Source of the DNA: Diphasiastrum complanatum
Taxonomy: Eukaryota > Streptophyta > Lycopodiopsida > Lycopodiales > Lycopodiaceae
Length of the DNA stretch: 64,000 nt
NCBI GenBank assembly: GCA_029204225.1
Contig: CM055101.1
Span: forward strand, 2,844,528-2,908,527
Reading direction: 5' to 3'
Below the pieces are notes generated by a model. That model was not told the DNA's origin. It was given only the letters and a program-made list of their open reading frames with translations, and searched no databases. Within the stretch, counting starts at the first letter, position 1. Every line of letters starts with the position of its first letter. Below are positions 1 through 12,285 of the stretch, in pieces. A program made the position numbers and the translations under genes.

Positions 1-1001
1 ATTATCCAACACTTTCAAGCTATTGAACCAATTCTTGTTACCTGTCATGTGTCTTGTGGCTCCCGAGTCAATATACCATGCTTGATCATCTTGATTAGAT
101 GACAATGCAGATATGAAGATGCTAGAGTCTTCAATCTCACCCTCATCGACAAGGTTACCTGCTTGTTTCGGTTTTCCCTTGCCTTGTTCCGCCAGGAATT
201 TGCGACATTCACTCTTCCAATGGCCCTTTTTACCACAATGGAAGCACTTGCCTTTCTTCTTAGTTTTACTGGAAGATCCCTCGTCCTCTTGAGACTTGAC
301 AAATTGCTGCTTAGACTTCTTCTTGCCCTTGCCCTTGCCTTGTTTTTCGCGTGTCGCAAGTGCCTGATCGTCAGTATTTTGACGTCTAGCTTTCACCATT
401 TCTCTACGTTGCTCTTCCTGCATCAAGATTCCTGTGAGCTCGTCAAAGGTTGGCAATCTTTCTCTTGATGCTATTCCGCTCACAAACATCTGATAGCGTT
501 CTGCAATGCTGCACAATGAATTGTGCACCAGCTCCACGTCACGTATGCGCTCACCAATAGAATGCAGTTCATCTCTCATTGTCTTGATTCTGGTCATGTA
601 CGTCTGAATGTGCTCTCCTTGCTCCATGCAGGCACTATTCAACTTTGACTTCAGAAACATGATTCTTGACGGATTTGACATCTCGAACTGCTCCTTTAGC
701 ACATCCCATGCCTGTCTGGTGTAACAGCATCACAAATGTGGGTAATAATGTGATCCTTCACTGACAAGTTAATGAAGGTCAAAGCTTTCCTCATCTTTTT
801 GTCGAACACTTTGAAATCTGCTTCATTTGGCGGCCTTCTCTCATCACCGGTGACGACTTCCCACACGTCTTTCTCCATCAGTATGTTTTTTATTTTGAAT
901 TTCCACACTGCATGGTTGGAAATCCCGTCCCATTTGCTACTTTCACTCAAAATGGACTCTCCCATGCTTGCCATCGCAAAACTGCTCAAAACTTCTGCCA
1001 T
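1..1001 (-). pseudogene. Ty1/copia gag and start of protease, truncated by window edge
   Basis: The minus strand from the ATG at 1001 encodes a copia Gag: an N-terminal retrotransposon-gag region (residues like SKWDGISNHAVWKFKIKN), a basic Lys/Gly linker, a CCHC zinc knuckle (CFHCGKKGHWKSEC, about 216-260) and the protease motif WYIDSGATRHMT near 65-95. Gag packages the element RNA and the aspartic protease matures the polyprotein. Reading from 1001, the frame breaks near 705-725, where one base appears lost just before a WDVLKEQF segment; beyond that the second frame is open to the window edge. Integrase and RT would lie to the left, outside the window. The zinc-knuckle cysteines and histidine are intact, so decay is limited here. 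Confidence 0.88.
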
Positions 1002-1838
1002 AGGCTAAAAACAGTATGCCGAGGCCAACAGTGATGTCAAAACTTGAAAATAATGACCTGCACTTTTTTCCTTACCAAGCCACTCGCCGCTTTTCCACCA
1101 ATTTGAAAGCCAAATCGGCGTCGCCTTCCGAAATGCACTCAATCGTCAACTCCCAACAACGTGCCCAGTGGAATGGTGAAATCACTTCTGGCATACTCCG
1201 AACACTTTCTCCGCTACAATCACTCTATTTTGCTGTACCTACTTGCAGGTACAGTCCGGGTGCCCTTCGTTTGGAGGTTATAGCCTTTCGTTTGGGTCAA
1301 AACGGGCAAAGGACCCAAAAATCGGGACTTTTCTAGTTTTTGAACTGTTTCTTCACCTTGAAGAATCTTCACTCTTCACTTGTGAAGGAACCCAGCTCCA
1401 ATTTCAGTACGAATATTTTTAATGAAGTTGAAGGCCAAAAAGCACTTCACTTCTTCAGGGCCCTCTTCAACAACCCTTCAGACTCCATCCAATGGTTGAA
1501 TCTGATCCAACTGTGGATATCCCTTATGGGTAGCACAGTCTGAGCCGTCAATCTGTAACTCCTCTATCCAACGGATCTGAACACTTCTGTGCACCAATGG
1601 AGAGTCTTGTAGACATTGTCCACTTCAAAACAATATGGTTTCCCTTTGGTTCCACGCGCGAACAGTCCGCGACCTCCCTGTCTACGGCCGTGCCTCCCCA
1701 CACTCGATTTTGCTTGATCTAACTCGCCTATAGATCGATTTGAGCACAATATGAGGCCAAGAGCAAGGTCGCCCTACTGATCCCAAGTCTGTAGAGTGTT
1801 CTTCAACGGCGATGTTGTACTGTGTACACTCCCTGTAC
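1002..1838 (-). other. Untranslated leader of the left-edge copia element
   Basis: This stretch lies between the primer-binding site and the gag ATG. Short open frames exist on both strands but none resembles a known protein. I treat it as the element's 5' leader of about 840 bases, which is long but not exceptional for plant copia elements. Confidence 0.5.
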
Positions 1839-1851
1839 GACTCTGATACCA
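1839..1851 (-). promoter_or_regulatory. Primer-binding site (initiator Met tRNA type)
   Basis: On the minus strand the bases read TGGTATCAGAGTC, the usual plant copia primer-binding site complementary to the 3' end of initiator methionine tRNA. It fixes the position of the 5' LTR immediately to its right in window coordinates. Confidence 0.8.
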
Positions 1852-2126
1852 GCTTAGAATTTGCTTTGTATAGGAACACAGATCATGCTACACAGTAACA
1901 CAGACAGAAAACACTCTCCACAACAAACTCACATAGCAACTATATTTCTCAAAATGAAATTACACTGTACATATAGTTGTTCACTCAGGCAACCCATGCA
2001 TGACCCAGGTTGCCGTTGGCGGGACGCGTGTCCCGTCACCTTGCCTCGTGGCGAGGCCAAATGATCCTTATCCACTGATAGGACCCACAGTACAGTAACA
2101 CAGTGATTCTACTTTAATTCTAATTG
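1852..2126 (-). repeat. Putative 5' LTR of the left-edge copia element
   Basis: The segment begins next to the primer-binding site and is bounded by inverted TTAGAATT (about 1854-1861) and AATTCTAA (2116-2123), in keeping with LTR ends. It is about 270 bp and G/C-richer in its middle. Boundaries are inferred because the matching 3' LTR is outside the window. Confidence 0.4.
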
Positions 2127-2560
2127 TAGGAAGTATTATTTCTAGGCAAATATAATAAATGCAAGTAGACCCCTCTTAAAGAAAGTAGAGTGAGCCACCT
2201 TTTGATGGTGACCTCTAGTGGAGAGCATTATTCCACTTGTAATTTGTGAAATGTGTAAATTCCACTAGGATGCCACCTAAGTAGCTCTCTTGCTTATTTA
2301 AGAGACTCCCTCTTTGTGAAGAGGAGTTTTTTGTATTGTATCTACTCCATGCTTAATAAGAAGATTTCCCATGAGTTTGATGCTACACTAAGCTCCTTGA
2401 TCATGATGGTTCTCTTGAGTGATGTCCCTATGATCATGCCCTTCCATTCATATTGTGCGTGGTTGTGAATTTAGAGTGGAATAGTTTTCTTGCTTTCCTA
2501 GTTGTGGATTAGATTTCATGTTTTATTGTGGATTAATGTAGGAGCCAGCATTCAAGTAAA
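2127..2560 (+). repeat. LTR-like segment with TATA-like box
   Basis: The plus strand has a TTATTTAAG box near 2295 followed by a GAGGAG/TTTTTTGTATTG stretch and an AATAAGAAG polyadenylation-like signal, an arrangement typical of plant LTR promoters and R regions. No primer-binding site follows on this strand and no partner LTR is visible, so this may be a solo or truncated LTR. Confidence 0.3.
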
Positions 2561-3376
2561 CTAAATATGCTGGATCTGTGGTGTGATTCTTGCATATCTC
2601 TGTACAATCCAGTTTTTGATCTTCTTGGGATGTCCAAGAATCAATAGACAGGTTGGTTTCTTGATTCTTGGACTTCTAACATGCTGTAGATTAGTTCTTG
2701 TTTCTTGTTTATCAGTTATGCAAATGTAGCTCAGTTCAGTGTAGTGTAGAATCTGATTTCAATCCGTTTTTAGAGGAAGTAGCAGTAGAAGCTACTGAAC
2801 GTTCATTGGTTTGCATGCTGATCTGTGAATGAGCGTTCTTGGCTTGCATCCTATGTACAATGTAAGTGCGTTCAAGAGTGACGTCCCTGAGTAGTCCTCT
2901 GACAGGCAGGACAAAGAAATATACTACAACGAAACTCTGTCCCTTCTGCTTGGGTTGGCATCGTAAAATCAAGAAACTATCTAACGAATGTCATGAAGCC
3001 TGATAACAGGCAGAAACGGTTCTGAAAAAGTGTCCAGAAAGAATCGTAGAAACAACAGGTCCTCTGGAGCAGGGGATCTGTCAACAAAGTACAATCTGAA
3101 AAACCTACTACACCAGATCCTATAATCATTTCCTTGCAAAAACCATCAGCTCTAGGTGAAAAATTCACTAAATTCGTAAAAGATCCAATGATTTCCTTCA
3201 AAATTCATGGAATAAATCCACAATTATGATCTTTAGACTGAAAGTACACCAAGGATCTGAGAATCCACCTTTATGAATTTGAATTCCAACACCTGGAAGA
3301 AGAAGCAAAGAGCTACACCAAAAGAACTGCAAAATCTAAGATCCTCAAGCTCCACCTCCTAGTAGATGTGATTCAA
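2561..3376 (-). other. Leader-like DNA of a second minus-strand retroelement; no gene seen
   Basis: This stretch runs downstream (minus strand) of the primer-binding site at 3377-3388. It should be leader followed by gag, but no gag homology is visible. Short open frames here have no recognisable motifs. Confidence 0.3.
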
Positions 3377-3388
3377 GCTCTGATACCA
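3377..3388 (-). promoter_or_regulatory. Primer-binding site of a second minus-strand element
   Basis: The minus strand reads TGGTATCAGAGC, a perfect plant LTR-retrotransposon primer-binding core. It is directly preceded on that strand by ...GGTTCTTACAG, which resembles an LTR 3' end. Confidence 0.7.
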
Positions 3389-3389
3389 C

Positions 3390-4140
3390 TGTAAGAACCA
3401 CCAAGTGAAACCAAATGGACACTTGTGGAGCATGAACCACCCAACCAATATGGAGAGACTAGTCAATACCCTAACCAATCCACCCCCAAGCCACAATGAA
3501 GAACACAAGAGAGGAGAGGAAGAACTGGCTCAAGAATCACAATTCACAATAGGAGGATGGGCGAGTTTCCACTAGACCTATTCTTCTCAAGAGAGAGAGG
3601 ATATTCTCTTTAGGATCTCCATGCAACCTAAATTGAGCTATTGATCTCTTATTCTTGCATTAAAGCAGTCTTCACCATGCATGTGCTCCTATGTCCAATT
3701 ATAGCCAAGATGCCATTTTTGTCAAAGGCTAGGGAGGCCATTCAAGTTTTCCCTTTTGTACATCCTAGAAGTCCAAAATGTCAATGGCTAGTGGGTGTAC
3801 CTCCCAAATTTTAGCCTTCAAGGTGTTTTGGCATTTAATATCCAAATTTTGGGTGAGGCCCTTTTTCAACTCCTATTTTTAGTAGGCGACATTTGTTTTT
3901 CTTTGAATACCTGTGTTTTCGGCCTTCCTTCGATTTTTCAAGGGTCGTGTGCCTACTGCTCATTTGTCTGGGTTTTTGGCCTGTTGGGTAATCACTTGGA
4001 CCACACATTTCATTAATTGTCCGTAAATTGCCCAAACTTTGCCGTTAGGGTTTCTGTGACTCCTTGACACTGAATCCATATTTCCCGGTTCCGTTTTTAC
4101 CCGAAACTTTTCTTTCTCGGTTTTTTCTTCTATGGTTGAG
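3390..4140 (-). repeat. Putative LTR adjoining the second primer-binding site; outer end unknown
   Basis: The LTR inner end is inferred from the adjacent primer-binding site (TGTAAGAACC at 3391). I could not find a convincing outer end. The segment contains no coding sequence that I recognise. Confidence 0.3.
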
Positions 4141-5639
4141 TTATTCGGCATTCATGACTAGGGCTCTCGCGACAACATGGTTTCCCTGAAAAATACACTG
4201 AGTGATCATATATTAGTAAATAATGGACTCAGTACATAGTGGGATTTTAGCACGGTCATACTGGCTATTTTTTTACAACTGTCCATTTTTTTTGAAATGC
4301 TGTAAAATATTTACCGGCCATTTCTAAGGCCGCAAAATTTGCTCTAGCCTCATTTAGGGCGGGTTGGGACCCAATTCTAGGTGGACCGACACTCTTGCTC
4401 GGTCTTTACAAAAATTGACCACAAAATATTGTTGACGATTTTTTCGAAAGTCAGTTTCTTACTTTTAAACTCTGTCTAGCCACTTAAGGACGGGCTGGAC
4501 CCAGTTCTAAGGCAAATTTGTGCTTATTTTTCTCTAATAACCGAGTTTTACATGCTAGTTTTTTCAATTATTGCAAACTTAAACTTCAATATTAGCCCGA
4601 TTTTCCGTGCGAAAATATCGGCTAACAGTGAGTAAACAAGCGCGATCAAACAACAATGAAAGTGCATTCAATCACAACAAGCATTCATCTACGTTGTACA
4701 CAGATAAAAGCAAGCTGCTGCTATATTACACTGAAGCACAATACAAAATGGCAATTACAACAAAAAATTGACGACATAATTGGGATGCTCAAACAATGTG
4801 TCTCACGGACGGAGCAACCCGTAATCTGTGCTCGAATGATCTATTTATAGATTTCATCCGTGTATTAATTACATTGAATATTTGTCACCTAATTAGGAAA
4901 GCCGTTGTACTTGGAAGTTTATGACTTTTGTGACAACTATACACAGTATATATACCGTCAACAAATCAGGAACATTGACGCGGACGATGACATTGCAGAT
5001 TCTCTCACTTTACATTTTACATGAAGTGGTTTTCTCTCACTTCGCAAATTTCGGGAAGTGACTGGAAACGTTCCTCGGTCAAAATAGACGACCTTCGGCA
5101 TTTTTCTCTCTCTTCGAGAAAATGTGAAAAAGCCGAAGGTGTTAAACACAGTTAAACTTTTGAACTTTAAACTTTTGAACTATGCAAGTGTCGCATTTCG
5201 GGGAAATTCAAAAAAGCCGAAGCTATTGAAAACATACATTTTTGCAGACTGTCGCGACACTTAGAGTATTTCTGCAAACTGTCACGAAAGTAATGTATTT
5301 CTGCAAACTTGTTTTAAATGCTAATTTCGTGGAAGTCCTTAAAGATGGCCAAGTTTTTTCAATGACTTCAAATTATTGAACTGAACATTTGAACTTTGAA
5401 ATTATGACATGATTGGTTACCCTTTGCTGGAGATCAGCCGGAAGCCCGTTTTAGACGTTCTTCAAATAAATGGGTTGTCTAAGTTTGTGATTCCTGCAGG
5501 TATCAGATGAGCAGGCTTTGAACCCAAAATAGGTTTCACCTGACCCTAGATCAAAGATCAATAAACGTGTAGGAAGAATCATGAAATAGAAATTAGTCAT
5601 TCACCAAGGAGGCAACAGTGGGCTTAATTTCCAACATAT
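4141..5639. other. Unassigned intergenic or decayed repeat DNA
   Basis: I see no gene. The stretch is A/T-rich with scattered CG-containing words (for example ACTGTCGCGACACTT near 5250 and GCCGAAGG near 5130) like those in CACTA subterminal regions, but no ends or coding motifs were found. Confidence 0.3.
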
Positions 5640-6596
5640 AATCCGTCGGAATCTAATAGGGAAAAAAAAAAACTTTGCCAAATTTTTTTAAAGATGTCGA
5701 ATTTCGACGAACAATAAATATGTCAAAATCCAACATCCCATTTTCAAGACGTCACTTGTCCGTGCATAAGAAAAGAAGAAGAAGCATAAAGCAGATGTCA
5801 AAATCCGACATCTTTGACTATTCTCAAAGCCGTGCCATTTTTCTAGGTTTCTCTTATTTTTTATTCTTGTAGGAGATCGGCTTTTGGCGCTTCTTCTCAA
5901 CTTTATCAATTCCATTTGTCTCATTCCAAGTATGATTCTTTTGTTTTGTTATGTGAAACTAAGATTTCTTTCTTTGTAGCTTTTTTTTGTATACTATCTA
6001 GTATTGTATATTTGTGTAGTTAAACACAAATATGTTTTTTAGATTTTAGGGTTTAGATGTTAACTTTTTCACACATAATACTATCAATGCACTTTCATCT
6101 CTTTTCAAAGGCTTGAATGTTGAATCCGCATGTACATGTACAAGAAGAGAGAGAAAAAGGAAAAAGAGAGAGGCATTTAGCTTTATTAACAATTGTGTTT
6201 TGTGGCATTCTACCTAATTGTCATGCAAATCAATCATAATAGCAAAAATTTTTAGATTTTTTCTATTTTTCAACAATGTCAAAATCCAACACATTTAAAA
6301 TCTGTCGGATTCCGACGGAAAAAAAAAACTTGTAGAATACTTCGACGTTTAACGGAATCCGATGTCCTACATGGCCGTCGGAATTCGACGGCCACATAGC
6401 ATATTTTTCGAGAATTTGTTTTGCCGGCCGGATGCCGATTTTGGGCTTGTCGTCAGATAGCGACGGATTATAAATGCGACAGATTTCGACGACCCTATCG
6501 TGATTCGTTTTCCGACGCTCGCATCGATTAAAAAAAAAATTAAAAAACAATTTCACGTCGAAAATTTTGTTAAAAATCGCAGCAATTATTGTAGTG
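5640..6596 (-). mobile_element. CACTA-type transposon terminus with subterminal repeats
   Basis: The right end on the minus strand begins CACTACAATAATTGCTGCG (6596 leftwards), the diagnostic CACTA start. The next kilobase carries many copies, in both orientations, of CGTCGGATTCCGAC and GTCAAAATCCGACATC words (around 5642, 5718, 5796, 6278, 6302, 6370 and 6480), like the subterminal transposase-binding repeats of En/Spm elements. No transposase is encoded between the repeats. A matching left CACTA end was not found, so this is probably a deleted or non-autonomous copy. The three bases beyond the terminus are CAC, a possible target duplication. Confidence 0.6.
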
Positions 6597-7354
6597 CACC
6601 ATTACCTCAGGCATAATAATAGGGTTACACATTTGATTGGTTTAATTTTCAACCCTCAAAATAAAATGTTTTTATGAATGGAATCTTGAAAATACATAGG
6701 TCTTATGGATAGAATCTTAAAGATACATAACTATCATAAATGAAATCATTAACATTTTTTATAAAACAACTTTTTTAATTTAATTTTTTTTTTATTTGTG
6801 ACACATTGCATAAGTTAATGGTTATTCAAAGGCCCTCGATAAGCATATAATGGCTCTTCCTCTCGTCTTAACTTTACATGTGCTCACAAAAGCACTTGCC
6901 ATTATATCATTAATAGCAGGGCAAACCAGAGCCATGGCCCATTTTATACTTACTATGCTAGTCCAAATAACTCTATATATTATGGTGTGGGCACTGGGCA
7001 AAGGATAAAAGAAAGTAAATACTAATTGGTGTCACGTGTGTTGGTGAGGATGGCAGAGAGAGAGAGAGATACAGGTGTTGGACTCGCATGAGCGACATAA
7101 AAACGACGAACAAGAAGAAGAAGAAGAAAAAATAGAAGCAGGCAAGGCATGGCATGGCATCCCCATTCCCGATGGATCTAACGCCAAATCTCTGAATCCT
7201 CCAGTCCAGGGATCCCTCAGCTATGCCATGCCCCATAACAGCAGCAGCAGAAGAAAACAAAGGAAGGGGCCAAAAATATTGAATGGCCATTAGTCTCACC
7301 TAACATACATTCATTCATCCTGAGCAATTAGAGCAGCCGTCTGACATTGACAAT
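6597..7354 (+). promoter_or_regulatory. Upstream region of the LPAT gene
   Basis: A/T-rich DNA leads into a GAA/GA-rich stretch (about 7050-7140) and the LPAT start codon at 7355. A TATA-like CTCTATATATTAT lies near 6970. The transcription start cannot be fixed from sequence. No other gene is visible. Confidence 0.4.
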
Positions 7355-9186
7355 ATGGAACCAGACAATATATTCTCGAATCGGAGCTCTTTGTTGATAA
7401 ATAATCGAGCAGGAGCAGGAGCAGGAGCAGGAGCAGAAGCAGCAGCAATAGGAGCAGAGGAGGTGGATCGGAACGAAACCTTGGATCGTCGTGGATCTTA
7501 CAAGCCATTGACAATTTTCAGAGCAATAAGAGGAATAACATGTCTCTCCATTTTGCTGTCCACGGCCTTGATGATGCTCATCTATTTGTCCCCGTTAACT
7601 TTTGTGCTTGTTCGATTTTTCAGCCTCCGTTACAGCCGCAGACTGGTGGCGTTTTTCTTCGGTCGCTGGCTCTCCATGTGGCCGTTTCTGTTCGAGAAGA
7701 TAAATGGCACCAAGGTTGTGTTTGCGGGGGATAGAGTACCTGATTCTGAGCGTGTGTTGTTGATCTGCAACCATCGGACGGAGGTGGACTGGATGTACCT
7801 TTGGAACCTTGCACTACGGAAGAGCCGTATTGGCTATGTGAAGTATGTTGTGAAAAGCAGCGTGAGGAACGCTCCTATTTTCGGCTGGGCCTTTTACGTC
7901 GTGGAGTTCTTGCTGCTTGATAGAAAGTGGGAACTCGATGAGCCTATCATCAAATCTTACCTGTCATCTTTTCAAGATAAGCGGGATCCATTATGGCTTA
8001 TTATCTTTCCTGAAGGAACAGATTTTACGTAAGCCATCTGTCGTTAGCATAATTTATTGCAGCCATTTTTTGCTTCCAGGTTACTGCGCAGGTCCTTTTG
8101 TAAGCAAGCATGTATGCCAAAGTAACATTATCTTAAATTTATCTTCTTTTCTAGGCTTATTTATTTAAATTTCTGTGAACTGTAATATTATCTCAGAGCG
8201 ATCCTATTTTTTAGACTTATTGATGAAACTAATTACAAACAGAAGCAGATCTTGTATGAGTTTGAGGTACAGCCGACAGCTTAGTATGCTTGTGGCCTAT
8301 GGATGCTAGGCTATCCCTGACTGGATAACTTGATTTTTTAGTCGCTGAAAATGTTAAAAAGTTTCATTTCTAAAATCTATCCAACAAGCTGTGTGTTTCA
8401 TTTCAAATTCTTTGACCTTTTGACCAATGATAGCAATGACGCTGTTTACATGTGATTGATCACAACCCTAGAAATATCTCACTCTAAAAGATGGAATAGT
8501 GCCTCTCAGAGTCTCACATGTGTCTGTCAAAAGATTCTCTGTACACAACAAGCGCTACCTTGACATGTAAAATATGAAACAATTATCATGACATACAACA
8601 ATTTAGCTGTTGTGTGTTGCTATGCACATTGTGCATCAAGTAAAGATTACTTATCATTGATTCTATTTGTATACTAAGACACGTGATGAATCTATTGTAT
8701 ATTATTACAATGTATCTTACTATTTGTTGATTAGGCATAGCTTTAGAAAAAAATTCATTCTCCCTTGAACTCAACTCGCGATATCTTTGTAGTGAACTTA
8801 TTGGATGTTTTCCTTAATTGTGAAAATATTCTTAGGCAGTTTATTATGACTTCTATGAGATGGCTTGTCACCTTGTGGTGTTGCATCCTAGTAGGATCTT
8901 CAAGCTGCACATAGTTTCCAGCCGATTCAAATCGACCAATTCGAATCGGACCGATTCGACCGATACAACCGATTCGAATCGGGATGCTGGGTTTGAATCA
9001 GGAACCAGTTCGAACCTCCTTTTTTAAAAAAAATTGTGCATTGTATAAGTTGGCCCTTAATAGTTAGGCACAGAAAAGACATCAAATTTTAATAAATCTT
9101 TCTTTCTTTCTCTTTCTCTCCCAAGTGTTATTGAAATTTGAAATTTGAGTTAACAGTTAGAATTTAGAATCTAGATGATAGATCAG

Positions 9187-9229
<43 letters not shown>

Positions 9230-12200
9230 GAATCAAAGCTCTCTCTCAGGTAACAGGTTTGAAGTTGTTTCAGCTTTCTAGCTCTCTCTTGAGTCTTTCA
9301 GGACCTTGAGGCTTGGACTCCAGACCATAAAATTAAATTGATAGCACTGTGAACTTTTTTACTTCAAAGTTCAAACTTCATAGACTAAAGTTGAAAGTTC
9401 AAACTGGATTCTTGAAAGTTGAAACACAATGCACATATTACATAATTTAGTAAGACTCAAGTTGTAACTACTAACAGTAATAAATACTAAATGTTCAAAA
9501 CTCAAGAGTCAAAATTTAAATCATCGTAAAATTTTAAAAGCTAAAAAACTTAAAACTTAAAACTGATATGAAATTTGAATGATGAATCATGATATGTAAA
9601 CAATAATAGTATTATGTATTATGATCATAAACATTGAACAATAGATGTCATGACATGAGTCGCTGTCAGGCTTCAGTTGAGACTTGAAACCTGGCATGTG
9701 CACATAGATCTAAGATGATACTAGTCTCTAGATAGATCTCATGAGTCATAATAGACTAGAGTCATGACTCATAAAGCCTGGGGCCTATAGTCTAGACTCT
9801 AAGCTCTCCTGGCTTTGAGCCTCCTCCGAACAGGTGCTGCCGCCACCGAGTTTGGTGTAGCCTCCACCTGAATAGTAGGGATGAAGTCCTCATCGGATAG
9901 AGTGGTAGATCCGGTGGCAGGATGCTGCTCATCCTCATCATCACTCTCCTCGGAGCCCTCCTCATCTCCCTCCTCTACATACTCCTCGTCCGATGATGTC
10001 GTGAGTGCGAGAGCTCGCAACCTCTCCTGCCCTCTTGCGCAATGTCTGTGCTCGCGTGATAGGTCCTACACACAAGAATTGACAAACATATTACTACCGA
10101 GTACTCAAGTCTCACAAATTTAAATTACAATTCACTGTTCAGAAATGTATCTAAACCCTAAGCTTTCAAGACTCATATTTGATGCTCACAAGTGTCAAGT
10201 AACAAGTTCTAGTTTTTACTATAGTTACTAGTTAGAGGGCTCAGGTTCGAGCTCCCAGCTTTCAAGTTTGAAGTAGCCACAAATGACAAATGTATCATGA
10301 TTCATCATTCAACATTGCCAAGGCCCAAGCTCTAGCAGCCACACCCCACAAAATACAAATTTGAATGCTCACATGTCCTTCGTATAGCCTCCTCATGGAG
10401 GAATGCGTACACATCCTCGTGTGATCTTGGTGGCAAGTCTGGAACCTTTGCCACATTGATGTCATCTAGATTTGACCTATGCACATTGCATACACCACAT
10501 TGACATCATTGATTAGAAGGGATTCATGAGTCCAAGGACCAGAGGAGTCACTGGTGAGGACTGAATGTCAAAAATATATGATATACATTATATATTATAG
10601 ATTATAATCTAGTAGAAATTTCAAGTTACTCCAAACTTTAAACTGAAAGTTAAAAATTTGAAAGTTGAAACTTCAGTGTGTAGGTAATATGTAAAGTTTA
10701 AACTTTCAACCGTAATAGAATCTAGATAGTAGATTGTAGTTAGAACTTAGTAGGTACTGGTTCAAAGTCCAAAGTTTTACCTAGATTGGCTTTGGGGAGC
10801 TATGGAGTCTACTCAAAAGTCTTAAGTTGGCGTGTACGTATACCAACCTCTCCAGCTGCGCAGATGACAGTCGATTCCTCTTTTTCATGTGAATGAAAGA
10901 ATGAACACTCTAGTTCCTCTCACAATTACACCGCAGTGCAATCTTGCGAGAGTATCCTAATGGCCTGCCGGCGCAATCTAGGAACATGAACCCCAAACTT
11001 CATCCACCATGACACAAGATGCAGCTGGCCTGGTCAAAGTTGAAAGTTCAAAGAGGCGTCAGGACCACAAATTGCGAAACAAAACTAAGTAATAGCTTCT
11101 AAGAATTGGAATTTGGAAATTGGAATTTATCTGTTATGATGATTTATGAATCATCAAAGTGGCTATAAAATAATCAATTTTAATAATAAAACTTAACAAT
11201 GGCAAAATTGCAATGATGATAGATCATGGACTAGATTATGTTACCCTGCCTCAACCGTGCGGGCCCTCCAGAGAATTCCATAGATGAACTCACAAGCCAT
11301 TGAAATCTTCCTGCAAGATGGGCCTTATGAAGAAAAGTATTAAAATCTTATCTATCAAAATCAGCCATCGAGCCATGCATCACTAACCTGAGAACCTTGT
11401 AAACAAAGAGGCTGCAATCATAGCAATCAATTACCTGCCTGTATTCTTGTCTAAGATGTCCTTATGGATTTTTCAGTACACCTTTTTCTTTGAAGTCAGT
11501 AATCTGATGGTAGACATGATGTCTAAATCAGGGAACAGAAGATGTTAAAGGGCCAGCAGTTTGCAGAGATCCGGGGTCTACCTAAGCTTGAAAATGTTCT
11601 TATGCCTCGAACCAGAGGCTTTATTGCTTGCTTATCTCAACTCCACAGTTCCTTGGATGCAGGTAAATTTTTTAATCAATGTGAAGGCCAGACTGAAACT
11701 GGTATTCTTTGCAGTCTTCTGCATGTTATACTAAATTCCTACTAGTCTTGCCAAATTTTTTTTTTAAGCTGGGACCTGTACAAGATCACTGATTTGAAAT
11801 TTTCAGTAGACAAGACATGCTCTAGGCTAGTTACTCTTCCAAAGTACAGTGACTTACTCCACTTTGCTTTCGTGACAGTATATGATCTCACTATTGGATA
11901 CAATTATTGTTGTCCACGCTTCATCGACAATCTCTTTGGGATAGATCCTGCTGAGGTCCATATACATGTTCGTCGAATACCCATCAATGACATTCCGACC
12001 TCTGAAGATGCCTTATCTGGTTGGCTTTATGAAGCATTCCTCAAGAAGGACAAATTACTAACATATTTCAAGAGACATTCTCATTTTCAAAGCAGTGGTA
12101 TTGAAAAAGAGCTGGATACAGCTAGTGGCCTATCAAATTTTGTTCTCATTATTCTTTGTACTGTTCTTATGCTAAGGTTCACATTTTCTTCGTTTCTTTG

Positions 12201-12285
12201 GCTGAAGCTGTATGTAGCTTGCAGTTGCTTGTATCTAACTGGTGCAACTTATGCCAACTGGAAACCAGTTCCTTTATTCAGTTGA
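7355..12285 (+). CDS. 1-acyl-sn-glycerol-3-phosphate acyltransferase, plant LPAT4/5-like
   Basis: LPAT enzymes transfer an acyl group from acyl-CoA to lysophosphatidic acid, giving phosphatidic acid in the ER membrane for glycerolipid synthesis. I place three exons: 7355-8028, 11532-11662 and 11879-12285, joined with GT-AG introns and consistent phases, for 403 aa (Arabidopsis LPAT4/5 are slightly shorter). Visible motifs are the catalytic NHRTEVD (His140-x4-Asp145) and FPEGTDFT (residues 218-225), the latter completed across intron 1. Hydrophobic segments lie near residues 58-86 and as a pair near 350-392. The N-terminus holds a low-complexity Ala-Gly run (residues 19-31) from a GGAGCA repeat. 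Intron 1 is 3.5 kb and contains an hAT relic; intron 2 is 216 bp. No disabling change is seen. Subfamily placement is from motif memory. Confidence 0.92.
8920..8990. repeat. Cluster of GATTCGAATCGG palindromic words in LPAT intron 1
   Basis: Several overlapping copies of CCGATTCGAATCGG-like words, in both orientations, occur within about 70 bases. They resemble subterminal motifs of DNA transposons and may mark the 3' end of the adjacent hAT relic. Confidence 0.5.
9191..9228. repeat. (CT)n microsatellite in LPAT intron 1
   Basis: Nineteen uninterrupted CT units, with shorter CT runs on either side. Confidence 0.95.
9790..11340 (-). pseudogene. hAT-family transposase relic (C-terminal half) in LPAT intron 1
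   Basis: On the minus strand near 10890-11030 the hAT dimerisation domain can be read in two frames: WWMKFGVHVPRLRRQAIRIL, then CERN-stop-SVHSFIHMKKRNRL and LERLVYVHANLRLL. The invariant CERNWS motif carries TAG in place of Trp. Farther left are DDINVAKVPDLPPRSHEDVY (about 10400-10470) and an acidic tail ending VRRRLKARRA-stop at about 9799. The hAT transposase cuts and pastes its own element. This copy has a frameshift, a nonsense codon and missing N-terminal domains, so it is dead. It is antisense to LPAT and spliced out with the intron. Confidence 0.75.

Noticed and set aside
45-359. Arg/Lys-rich minus-strand frame
   Set aside because: It overlaps the correct copia zinc-knuckle frame, which has a far better motif match.
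1016-1336. 106-codon plus-strand frame in the copia leader
   Set aside because: No motif, and it lies antisense in untranslated leader DNA.
7311-7514. Minus-strand poly-Leu frame
   Set aside because: It is the antisense of the GGAGCA repeat in LPAT exon 1.
9881-10123. Plus-strand Ser-rich frame in LPAT intron 1
   Set aside because: It is antisense to the acidic tail of the hAT relic.
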